The position numbers and the translations under genes were made by a program. Below are positions 23,201-35,200 of a stretch of DNA of 64,000 bases, piece after piece (within the stretch, counting starts at the first letter, position 1; every line of letters begins with the position of its first letter). The DNA is from Gnetum montanum (lineage: Eukaryota; Streptophyta; Gnetopsida; Gnetales; Gnetaceae): NCBI GenBank assembly GCA_015680685.1, contig MNCI01011140.1, forward strand, positions 1 to 64,000. The letters run 5' to 3'. Under the pieces are notes generated by a model that did not search any database, had not been told where the DNA came from, and was given only the letters and a program-made list of their open reading frames with translations.

Positions 23201-26200
23201 AACAACAGCCCAACCCCCTACATATGGTGAGGTAGAGTGAAACATGGGCATCTATGGGTTAGTTTGAAGTGAACCTGGTCCAAGATCATCCACAAAGGTT
23301 TAGAAGCAACAAAATTAGTTGCCTATTGAAACTCAAGAAAAGCTTGTTCCACTTGTCACTCATGATTAGGCATATCTTTTGTCTTCTCCAAATGAAATTT
23401 GGTGGCCATTAACTAGATATGTCATCAGAGAGTAGCCCAAGAAGCCTCCTTATTGATGCCCATAAGCATGTATAGGCATTGACCCGTGTGTAGCCACCTT
23501 TGAACCTCCACCTCATGCGCTTGGTCAAATTGTTGCTGCATTTGTGGTTCCTCAACAAATGCCTTGTTTGCTTCTTCCTTTTCCGCTTCTTCATGACGTC
23601 GCTGCTTGACCTCCTCCTGCAGGATCTTTGCACGAATTTCTTGGTAGAGCTCCTCTTCCTTCTCTTTCCATCACAAGGCTTCTCGATGTTCCAATTGCCA
23701 TTGAAGCTACTCCAGCTCCTCCCTATTGCACTGGCATTCGACCTGAGTTTTCGCCTAAACGTTCCTCATTTGTTGGATGATAATTGCCTTCCATCAACTT
23801 GGCTCTTCCTCTTGGATCCAAGCCATTGTATCCTCCAGTGTCTAATAGAACCAAGGGTCCTTCACCCTTGTTAGTACTTCCTCATGATTTGTATGAGGCA
23901 TCTCCCCATGTCCTTGAGGGTGTGTAGAGGATGATGCCCTTGCATCCTCAGACACCCCAGCCATAGGCCATGCATTGTGCTGATAAAATTGGTGAATGAT
24001 GGGCCATGATGGTGGGTTTTGCAGCTGCATAGCTTGCCAAAACACTAAAATGAGGCCAGAATGCCAACCATAGCATTCCTACGTTAGAGATGAAAGAAAG
24101 GACTTAGGTAGTTCATAGGACATGACTTCCTCATGCACCGGAGAAAAGCAAAATGAATGCCTTACAACTTTTAGATGTTGGTCTACTAGATGAAATATCT
24201 ATTCCTGAGTTTTGCGGCTTCCTACCACAGTTGTGGCAACATAGACCTTGGCACCTGGCCACTTGTAGTTTTGGGGACATTGCCTGGGAAAAAGGTTGCA
24301 ACATCATGTAGCCCCCTTCTAGTGGGAAAAATGACCTCCCCGAATGCCAACACCTCCAAATAGCCTACATGCGCTTGTTTAGTGAGGGTAATAGAAACCT
24401 GCGAAATGTGGTCACATCACCCCTCTAGTTCTTGTAAAAACTAGCATTGGGGAGGTTTGGGTCATCCATCTATAGCGACAAAACCTCCAATCAACCCATC
24501 GCTATAACAACCTCTCACAGTTGTTGCTTCTGGTGGTATTTATTTGCATCTGGTTCAGATGTTAGGGTGGCCCCCATGACCATAGAAGTTTTGGCCCGTA
24601 GTCTTATAGCCAAACGAGCAATATAGACCGAGTCGTGGGCTTGCCCTGGTCAAAAGACCGCGGTGTTCCATGCCTTCTAGATATGCCAAAGAATGCTGAA
24701 GTTGTACTCCATGGTTCATAGAGAAGGGGACCTTAGGAGCTGCCACACTACAACTGCGAAAGGGCAATCCACAAATAGATGTTGTGCAATTTCTTGATAA
24801 GCATTGCAGATGGGGTAGCAATTAGTACTTAGAATACCTCGATGTGAAAGCTGCACTTGTAATGGTAGGGCGTCATGCTGCAGTAACCAGGCGAAACACT
24901 TGAGTTCTTTGGCAACCTTCCTTTCCATAATTGTTGCCAACTGTCTTGGGGTAGATACTTGATTTTTAGAGTCTCATTGGGCCTCAAATCCAATGCGTCC
25001 TAACGCAATAGCTTGTGAGCATGCTCATAGATATTGTGCCACATGTGGGATTCCCTGGGCCTTGACATCCAAGGCCTATACTTTTGGCTCATAATTTGTG
25101 CCCATGGCAGTTTGCGTTCTGATTCTTCCATTAAGCGATTTAGGATAAGCTAATGTCTCGTCAATAGGACATCCTCAAATTTTAAAATCCCCATACCCTC
25201 GGCCCTCTTTGGTTGTGCCACAATATCCTAGTTAATCATATACAAGCAATTCCCCCCTTTTCTTCCCGACCAAACGGAGTTTCTGATAATCTGATTGATT
25301 TTGTCTATCACCCCTCTAGGTGGTTTGGCCATTGAAGCCATGTATCGGGTAATTGCAAGCAACACTGAAGAAGCTAGCATAACCTTATTATGGTGCACTA
25401 AAGATTGAGTCGTCCAGTTCTCAATGTGCACCGGAAACTGCTTCACCANGATCCTATCAAGGGCAAGGAAAGAGGCATATCTTGGGATCCCTGTGTTTTC
25501 TTGGAATAGATGGGCTACTTGGACACCGTTGGTGAAGCAGTTTCCGGCGCACATTGAGAACTGGACGACTCAATCTTTAGTGCACCATAATAAGGTTATG
25601 CTAGCTTCTTCAGTGTTGCTTGCAATTACCCGATACATGGCTTCAATGGCCAAACCACCTAGAGGGGTGATAGACAAAATCAATCAGATTATCAGAAACT
25701 CCGTTTGGTCGGGAAGAAAAGGGGGGAATTGCTTGTATATGATTNTCCATGAAGTGGGGATGAATAGCTTTTTGAAGCATAATTTCTCGAAGAGCCTGCC
25801 AATCAACAGTATCATATGCTTTCGCAATATTAACTTTAACACATACTCGGAAAATTAGCACTTTGGATGGAGTGAACCACTTCTTGCAACAGGATAATAT
25901 GGTCTTGAATGAAGTTGCCTTTAACAAAACTAGCTTGATTTGCCCCTACTAGAACTAGCATGAGAGGCTAAAGCCGCCGAACCAGAATCTTAGTGACGAC
26001 GCTAAGGAGTGTATTACACACCCTAATTAGTTTGTAGTGAGCAGGTAGCTTAGGGTTGGAGATCTTTAGCAGCAGAAAAATCTTGGAACAATTTATTTCC
26101 TTACATACTTGTCCCCACTTGAGCATGAGGTTAAACATGTCCAGCAAATTAGGGCCCATAATATCAAAGAATTCTTTGAAAAGTTCAATAGGCCAACCAT

Positions 26201-29200
26201 CTAGCCTTGAAGTACTACTCAACTTCATCGATGCCAAGGCAACAAACAACTCTGTAGCAGATATGGGAGCAATGAGAGGAGTGTTATCGTTCTCATTAAG
26301 CACTTGTTGGACCTCCATTGAAAGCGGGGAGGACTCTCCTTCAGACCACATTGCATTCCAAAAAGTTTGCATTTCATAGGCAATCTCATGTGGTTGATGA
26401 ATCTGCACCAACTCGTAGCTCAATGAGCTAATTCTCTTGCCTGTGCAGTTGGCCTTAGTTGCTGCAAAAAAGAAGTGTGTTTTGGTCCCCCTCGTTAAGC
26501 CACAAAAACCTAGATTGCTCCCTCCAGTACAACCCTTCTTCCTCAGCTAGGCTGTGTAACTCTAGCAGCAGGTCGCACTCCTCCTCCATAAACTCCCCAT
26601 TTTTCTATCTAAGTTGGATAGAAGCTAATTGATTGTTTAGCCTGCATCTAGTCCCTTAGAAGGAGCACTTATGATCCAGAGGCAAACCTTTAATCATCTT
26701 TTTCAAAGAAAAGAGGCCCTACTTGAGACATTCCCTTAGATCAAGATAGGAATTCTCATAACCTATCCAAATTTGTTCCACAGCCGTCCGTAGCCAAGGT
26801 TTCAGCAACCAAGCCTGCTCAAACTTGAACAAAGTCGAAGGAGGCCTCCAAGATGGTTGAAAGGAGCAAACCAAAGGCCTATGATCAAGAGCCTACCGCA
26901 CTTTACATGTGAGTTGCACCTCATAGTCATTGAACATCTCAACATGAACCTAGGCCCGATCGATACGAGACAACACCCTACTTGTGCCCCTCCTCCTATT
27001 GCTCCACATAAAGTGGCCACCTTAAAGCTCAAGATCAACCAACTTATGCTATTGTAAAAGCTAAAGAAATTCTTGACTTCTAAGGGGAGAACACAAGTCA
27101 GGACTAGCACCATCATTGGACTTCTCCCAAGGATGAAGTCATTGATTAAAGTCCCCGATAAGAACCCACTTCCGTTGATCTGGAATCTGCTGAACAACCA
27201 TGCCACTTCATGTAGGTTGTCTTGCTAGTTTTGGGGCTTGTAGAAATGTGTAACCCACAAACCCTTCGAAGGGAGGTGCAACATGAAACTCCATGGGGAC
27301 TCATTGAACACCTGGAAAGGGTGTAGGGATAGAGTGGCCAATCCATCCACCTGGCCTTGACAATGCACAAAGGAACAATACCAACCCTGCCATTGAAGAA
27401 GGGCATAGTTAGAAGCATTTAGCTTGGTTTCTTGTAAGCAAACCAACATACGATTCTCTTCATGCACAAAAGCCTTTAGGGTATTTTGCTTATATGGGGT
27501 ACCTTGGCCCCTGCAATTCCAGGACAAGACTTTCATGGTCTAGGAATAGATTGTTTTGTATAGACCTCCTTAAGCATTTTTTGGGACCCAAGGTCTGTCT
27601 CCAACAGAGTCCTCTTTGTTTGCATCTTTTGATCGGAAGGCCAACCTGGCCGTTTAGGTTCGTTTGTGACAAGAAACCCCATCGGGTCTTTCTTGAAGAG
27701 GTCCTTAGCCATTGACCCTTGCATCATAGACACCCAATCACCGAGCGGGGAAAGTCCTCCCGTAGTGTCCTGCGTTGCACCACTAGTGGGAGGAGTAACC
27801 AAACCACCCCTAGAGAGGCCATCCCTTTTGTCTCCACAACCTCACTTTCCGCACCTACTGTGCGCCTGGGGGCAAGGGAAGAAAGAATCGAGGATCCCAA
27901 TCCCCACCCTCCACCACCAACACATTGCGAGTTCCCCGCCTGTTTGGAAGCGCCAGTGTTTCCTGCAGGGGCAAATGGGGCAGGCGACACCTTGCCCCAT
28001 TTGCCCACCACCATCCACCCACCATCCTCCGTAGACCCCTTCCACCTGGTCAACCCCTTTTGGTGAGTTTTGGAGTGCACCTTGCAGACCTAGGAGTGGT
28101 GGCTGGATTTACCACATTTAGTGCATGCCTTTAGTTTGGTTTCCAGAGCCGACGGGTGCTCCTGTTGTATCACATTCTCATACTCCACATTGAGTCACTC
28201 TTCCCTAGATGGAAAATCCAAAATGACTTGCTTAAGTAGGTGATTAGGGGAAAGAGAACCCCACACAAAGAACCGGGCATAGCCCATACACTCCTTTGTC
28301 ATGATTAACTTGTCAAAGGAGATAAAATTGCCAAACTATCTCGCAAGAGTATGGAGGAAATCCTCCGTCTAGAGGTTCCATGAAAACCTGGTCACCTAGA
28401 TCCAAGTAGGAGCCCAGGATAACAACTAAGTATCCTTATGAGCACTTTGGTGCCAGGACGTGAGGTCCAAACCCTGATTCCTGAAAAACCAAGGTGCCTT
28501 CCCCACACCCACCCCCCCACAAAAAGGACCTTATCCCTATCATCTGTCGATTGGAAAACAAACAGCAGAAGGCAACCTGCTAGCGACATCACCTGAACCT
28601 CCTCCAGGCCTAGGTGGCCAATGCCCACTTTCAGATCAAGTCAAGTGGGGGCTGTGACCCTGACGAAACAAAATGGCCAATAATGCTTAACTCCATAGTG
28701 TGCAAGCCCTTCTATGGAGGGGTGCTGACTTTAAGCTACATAGTGGACCCATCCTGCACAACAGCATCCACACCTTCAACACCTAGAAGCCCAGGCCCGC
28801 CTGTAGCTAGCCCGTCATGGTCGCCAACACATCCACTCAAGCCCCCATCCCTTGCACCCTCAAGCCCCCTTGTAATGCTGCCCTCAACAGGCCTAGACCC
28901 AAGCCTTGGACCCCTGGATTCGCTGCTGTCCTTGCCGTGAGCACCATTTGTGCTCCTGCTCCCACTCCCTTGTCTGCTCCCACTCAGCTTCCCACTCAAG
29001 GCCATTTCAAATTTTCCAGGCCAATCCAATCCCACGCTTAAGGGATTGTTAGCAATAAAGTTGTGTAGATATTTATTGAAAAAGGTCAAATCATAGTTGC
29101 AAGAGGTCTGTAACATACAGTTTCATCAGACAATTTTAGTGTATGTGCCAACCCTCATTTCAGTATTTTTAGCTCAGATGGCTTTAATTAAGTACTCTAG

Positions 29201-32200
29201 TGATAATATTTAAATTATGCCAAGATGAAATATATGTTATAGAGTCAGCTTCTGATGTATAGTAGTTTTTCAGGATCAAGAGTTCTGGGCACGTAGGCCT
29301 ATGACAGAAATGATGAAAAGGGCAGCTGCTGATGACGTTCGCTTCCTTCTTCATATATATTATAAGATGATGGAAAAAATAGAAGGGCTTTCACTGTGGC
29401 AACTATCTGTTAGAGGATCATTGTATTGTCGCTGTTTCTGTGTGAATGACAACAATTTCAGTGATTGGCCCCCAGTGCCTCCGGTGCCAGGTTGTTTTTA
29501 TCTCATTTAGCTAATGTCTGTGAATTTATCTGCCAAACAAATAGACAACACATAGACAACTGTTCGTGTTTTCATGTTTGTATTTAGGAGATTATTTGAT
29601 ATGTTTAAATCTATTTAGGAGACTATTTGATATGTTTAAATCTATTATAGTGTTTTTGTAGTTCTGAGGGTTAAACATTCTGATAATTCATGTAGCTTAT
29701 GATTTGTTATTTTCATAATCCAGTTTAATGATCAAGAAGTTCTGCAGTGCCTGCTTATTTTCTATTTTTTATAGGTTTTTAAAGCAAAAATGTGAGTTTT
29801 AGTACAGTCAATTGTGTCACAGCCTTTAGTATTGTTGGAAGAAATTTTTATTCACTATGACAAGTTATCAGTTTTGGAAGTAGAAAGTTTAATTGATGCT
29901 CAAACAAAGCTTAAACAGAACATAGAAAAGCTCATGGAAGAACAAATAGGAAGTGACGAGTACATCACCCAACTCTTCATGTAATCTTCAATGCATTGTT
30001 CTATGTGTATTACCTTTGTATCTTGAGAAGTTCAAGATGTATTTGGGATGTTCTAGGGCTTTTGGGAGCTTGTTGGAGGCATTTGGGACTTCAGCTTGGA
30101 TGGCAGATTGTTTGTGGGCAGACCTGGAAAGATGTCTTCCAGGCTTGAAAGACATCTTTTCTAGTTAAAATTCATCTTCCAAGTTGAAAAGACATCTTTT
30201 ATGTTTGATAGACTCTCGGTCAAGATGTCTTCGTGAGCCCAAAGTTGTCTTCTCTGCAGTAGTCCAGCTTGGGAAAGACATCTTCTTTGATGGACTCCAA
30301 TGGATATTAATTTGGATTTCGGGTGCTAGGGGAGATGAATGGTCAAAAAATATCAAAGGCCTGAATTTGACTAGGCTAATCTGAAGGAAGAGAAGGCTAG
30401 TCTCAAGGAGCGAGCTTGTGCAAAGGAATTTGAGTGGGAGGCAAGGGAGAGCATTTGAGAGAGATTAGGAGAATCTCTTATAAATGTCTTGTCTTGAGCT
30501 TTAGCTCCATTGTGAGCAATTGAGGATTGAAAAGGGACTTGTGTGATGTCTAAGATTCTTGGGAGAGGTGTGAGTTGAGCTTGGCTCCTCATCTTTGACA
30601 TATGTCTCTAAATCTTGAGAGTTGTTTTAATAAAGGGAGAATTTTTTCCAATTTTATGTGTTCTTGTTTTCTAAGCTTAATTTGCTTAGAAAGATTGTGG
30701 AATGGGTCCTTTTGGGGTCTATTGAGGTAGATCTGCACCAGGAAGGAAGAAGCAGCTAAAAATAACAAATAAGCATAAAAAATTATCTTCTAGGAAACTA
30801 ACAGTTAAGTATACCATATTTAAGAGAAACTAAGCTAAATTTCTGTTAAATTAAGTATACCTTTTGAATCCAACATTGCCTTTGGACTTCAATACCTTTG
30901 TATTTTTTTTACTGAGAATATATCAGATATCATCTGTCACAATTAATGGGTTAAACATGTGGAATCAAGGGGGTGGATTATATTTTTATCGTATTTGGCA
31001 GGATATTGGGTACAAAGTTATCAGGCTTGAGAGGGTTGACTTTATGATGTAATGGGTTAGCACTAAATACGATGGTTTCATAGTGTGGAATTTATGGCTT
31101 GCTTAATGGCATCTAGTTGAAGTGAAGTCAATATGAAAGCAGGAAATGTTAATTAGGTTATCATGATGCATTTTGTTTGCTAAAAAACAAAATGACCTGT
31201 TTTATACCTGAGGATAATAGAACAAATAGCTAGAGTGTTCATCGTGTTTTATTTTGTGATCCACAACTTTGGCACCATGATAGTTATGGGTTGATATTAA
31301 GAAGCCTAAGGGCATGTAAGTAGGCTTGTGTCATGCATGGCTCCCATGTATTGTTTTTATTGAGGGGAGAACAAAAATGGGTTTGTATTAACATATCAAA
31401 AGATTAATGTGTATATAGAACTGCTGATTGACAATGCCATAAGCCCCACTATGATTGACAATGCAAAATTACAACAGGCCATAAGCCCCACTATGATTGA
31501 CGATGCTACGTCTAATTGGTAGTGCTTGAAGATAGCGAGACCCAAAAACATTATAGTATCCCATGTGTGGGAAAGCCCTCGGTGTTGAACAAGGTTCAAC
31601 CAAAGAAACAAAAACTACTAAAAAAGCAACCTAGACAACTAGTGACAAAATTGCCCATCACATTGATGGAACAACACCAGTACTATGGAGGGGTGTTAGG
31701 AGCAGATAACATGGCATGTGGCGTGTAGCTTGAGGCACAATATGTGTCAGAAACTAGATGGTGGATCCAAGGGAGGTGAAGCATAATAGTCAATCTTGAA
31801 AGTGCTGGTAGGAGGGCATGACTCGGTGACACCAAATTCTGTATGAGAAAGTGCTAGGGTTGAAAGGACATCAATGGTTGTGGGTCTAGTAGAGGTGTTG
31901 ACTAGATAGGAGGTTGGACCATCAGAGTGTGGTTGAACAGGAGAAACATGAGGTTAGTTTGGAAAGTTTCTTAAGTCCTCTATGTTCACATGAATGGGCT
32001 GTTAATACATCCTACGTATTGGGAGTAGAAGTGAAGGACTTTGTCTTTTCGGCTCCCATATCCACCAAGGTTCATTGGGTTCTAGAGCTGCAAGCTTGGC
32101 GAAGTGCTAGCCAATTGTGTAATTGGTTAGGTAGCAATAATTTGCTACACAGGCTTGGCCTAGGGCCACCTACAAGTGAGCACAACTTGCTCTTTTAGCC

Positions 32201-35200
32201 TATTTTAATGCATGGGATCACTCTTGCGGAAATGTGTGGCATCTTGCATATTGTATCATCCAATGTGGAGTAGTGCCTCACATCCCATTCAAATTGATAT
32301 CGTTGTAATCATTGACTCTGCCTTGTAGTGAACCTTCACTCCCTCAACGGTGCAAGAGTTGCCATTCTAGGTAGAAACATCCTAAATCACAACTTCAAGG
32401 GCATCCATGCAATATGAAACTATACATATGCATGCATGGTTCATGGTGGGTGGATTTGTGGACCAGCCAAGCTTTCATCTTGCAAAGATTTTACTCTTTC
32501 TACCTTTCTGAATACTTGACAGCCTTAAGGGTTGCATGCAACGATGAGCAAGCCTTGTCTCTCTTAAATAGCCTTCATTTGTAGGGCTTTTACTTCCTCT
32601 CGTATGCCTTGTCCTTCTCATGTTAAAAGCCCTCATTTCCTCTCATGTGCATTGTCCTCCTCTTGTCAAAACCCCTTACTTCAAGGACATCTCATGATTG
32701 CCTAAAGATAGCATTATGATATGAAAATAAACCCATCTTTTCTTAGGTTGTCTTGGGTAACGGTCTAGACAATAGGCATTTGAAGAAACAAACCTCAGGC
32801 ATGTACCTAGCTTGCCATATTTGCCTCTATTATACATCCCATTTGTACTTGAAATCTACAAACATTGAGATCCAATTTTTCTCTTTGTTAGCAAGGAAGG
32901 TTTTCTTAGCTATGCCTTTCAAGGGGTTAAAAGTTGTCAATCTCTCAAAAAGAACAGCCAACTCCTCCCTAATCTCATCCTTAGGGCATTGCTCATCAAA
33001 AAGCCAATGTCCTTATTGAGATAGATCCTTAACCTCAAGGCAGTTGTACCAGGTTAGGACAGCTATGCCTGTAGGAAAGCCTCCTTATATTGTTGGGATG
33101 AAATGGGTAGGTTGGCAACAAAGCTAAAGGGATGTTAGGAAAATTCACCTGGCTTTTTATGTTATTCCAAATAGTCAAGGCTCCAATAGTAATACCCCAT
33201 AGCAATCTATATTTCATTGTCAGGTATCACACCCAACCTTTTTCTTTCGTAGTCCAAATTGTCCAAGCAAGTTTTGCAACATGAATGAACGCTTGAGTTC
33301 TCATAGTTTGTAACCCATAATCTCTAACTAGTTTAGAATGAGTAGCATGATCCTAAGCTACCAGATGAAAGCAACATTGATCCTTATTGCCTTTCTAGAG
33401 GAAACCTCTAGTAATTTTATCCATAATAACCAGGACTCCCTTGGGTAGAAAGAGCATCAAGGATGTGTAAACAAGAATACTAGAAATGGTAGATTTGACA
33501 AAAACTAGTTTGCCTTCAGTCAACAGGAAGAGAAAGTAAATAAAGTTCTAGGATAGGATAGACCCTAGTCTTGGAGTAAAGTAAACAAGCTGTACTCAAA
33601 TAGAAGGGAAAACTAATTCCGTTGCTATCATTATTGTAGCAGTTAACATTCCCTTTCATTTTTGGAGTATCATTTTTGCCTATATGATTCTTGCGTTTAG
33701 TAGATACATGTTCAGTATGGGCTATTAGTTCATAAGGTTTTAGGAGAGTGTTCCCATCTTAGAAGGTAATGTTTTTCTGCACCTTGTAGAGGATACGTTG
33801 CCATAAGTTTGCCTTCACAGCACCAACACACAAAAGGCTATCCCAAGTAAGGGTTGGAAAAGAAACCTTGGTGAAATTTGAGAATTTCAGAATTTGCGCT
33901 ATAAGATGAGACCTCTCCATGGTGTGAAGTTGAGTTTTTTATTCCTTTTTTTTGGGTGCCAGTTCACCACTAGCCTTGTGGTTTTCTTAAACCACAAGAA
34001 CACCTGTTTTTTTTGGGCCTCAAACATGGAAGCTTTGAAAAAGATTAGGATGTTGTCTTTATTCTAGATGGTACATCTTAAGAGAAAGTTTGAGCCACAC
34101 CCATTTTATCCATACACTAGTACAAATTTTTAACAAACAATGCAAATAAGTAGGCGGAAAGAGGATTGCCCTTCCGTAACCCTTGCAAGGGGGTGAAGAG
34201 AATTAACTTTTGTCCCAATAATTGAATCTGAAATCAAATTATATGCAAAGGAAACTTAACAAACCTTGTGAATCGTTTTTCAAATCCAAACTCTTGAAGA
34301 GTGATCATGAGCACGTTTCAATCCACCTGATCATACACTTTTGCAAGGTACAATTTGATCATGTAGATGGCACTATGAGAGGCCTTGGCTTAGTGGACTG
34401 CTTCATGGGTGACAATAACACTATCTATTATGTTCTTGCTAGGGATGAAACTAGCTTGATCTTCCTCAATCACCTCGAGTGGCTACAAACGTTCCACCAA
34501 AGTTTTCATGAGAATGTTGTAAAAGCAGTTACATAGATTGAAGGGATGACAATTAGCAGGGGAGGACACTGAGTCTGTCTTAAGAAGCAAAGGGTGCCAT
34601 TTCAAGATTGTGGAAAGTAGTTAAAACGTTACCAATCTTGCAGGATCTTGGTTAGGTTTGATCCAACAATATCCCAGTAAGCTGCTATGAAGTTGAAGTT
34701 CAATCCATTTGGGCCGGGTGGCAATCATATGGAAATATTTTGTATTTTTGTTGCTAGCTCACAATTACTTGTTTTTGGCATGTTGCTACTAATACAAAAG
34801 TTTCTTATGCCACCATTGGCAAGATTGCCGTGTTACATTCTGAATGGACTGAACCTTTTTTTGGAGTAAATTCCTTGTGTGTGAGATCGTTGTTCTGCAC
34901 CTCTGTCAGTTGTTCCATTATACTTTGAGCTCCAATCATCCAAGGTTGTTTTGGGCGTGTATGACATACAATCCATATTGCAGCAAGGTATTCCATGAAA
35001 GTCCTAGAGCTGCAATTGTTCTATCTTTTGCTCCAAATTTGTGAAATTGCGTCTCTTAGAATTTGGCCATCTAGCCAAACGATTTCAAAATAGAACCCCG
35101 CATTGGAATTATCCTTATCTCACATTTACAGATGGTCTATTATCTCAGAAGATCCACAGTAAGGAAATGCCTACTTCTTGGGTCTCTAGGTACATGGCTT

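Larger units (their letters stand above)
22944..29035 (-). mobile_element. 6.1-kb LINE in intron 5 of the exonuclease gene
   Basis: Flanked by a 15-bp target-site duplication with one mismatch: GCTTAAGGGGTTGTT (22929-22943) and GCTTAAGGGATTGTT (29036-29050). The T-rich left end (GTTTTTTGTTTTGG) is the tail of the minus-strand element. Order from its 5' end: ORF1 with a DUF4283-like part and zinc knuckle, ORF2 endonuclease, RT, zf-RVT region, and the extra 3' module shared with the LINE at 9999-13999. Multiple stops and frameshifts. The RT region is disturbed by a probable assembly error at 25233-25744. Confidence 0.92.

Noticed and set aside
25424-25858. Plus-strand 144-codon frame with LINE thumb sequence
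   Set aside because: It exists only because the N-bounded block is inverted; it is the minus-strand LINE read through a probable misassembly.
27719-28080. Overlapping proline/glycine-rich frames on both strands
   Set aside because: They come from the low-complexity part of LINE ORF1; no independent gene is supported.
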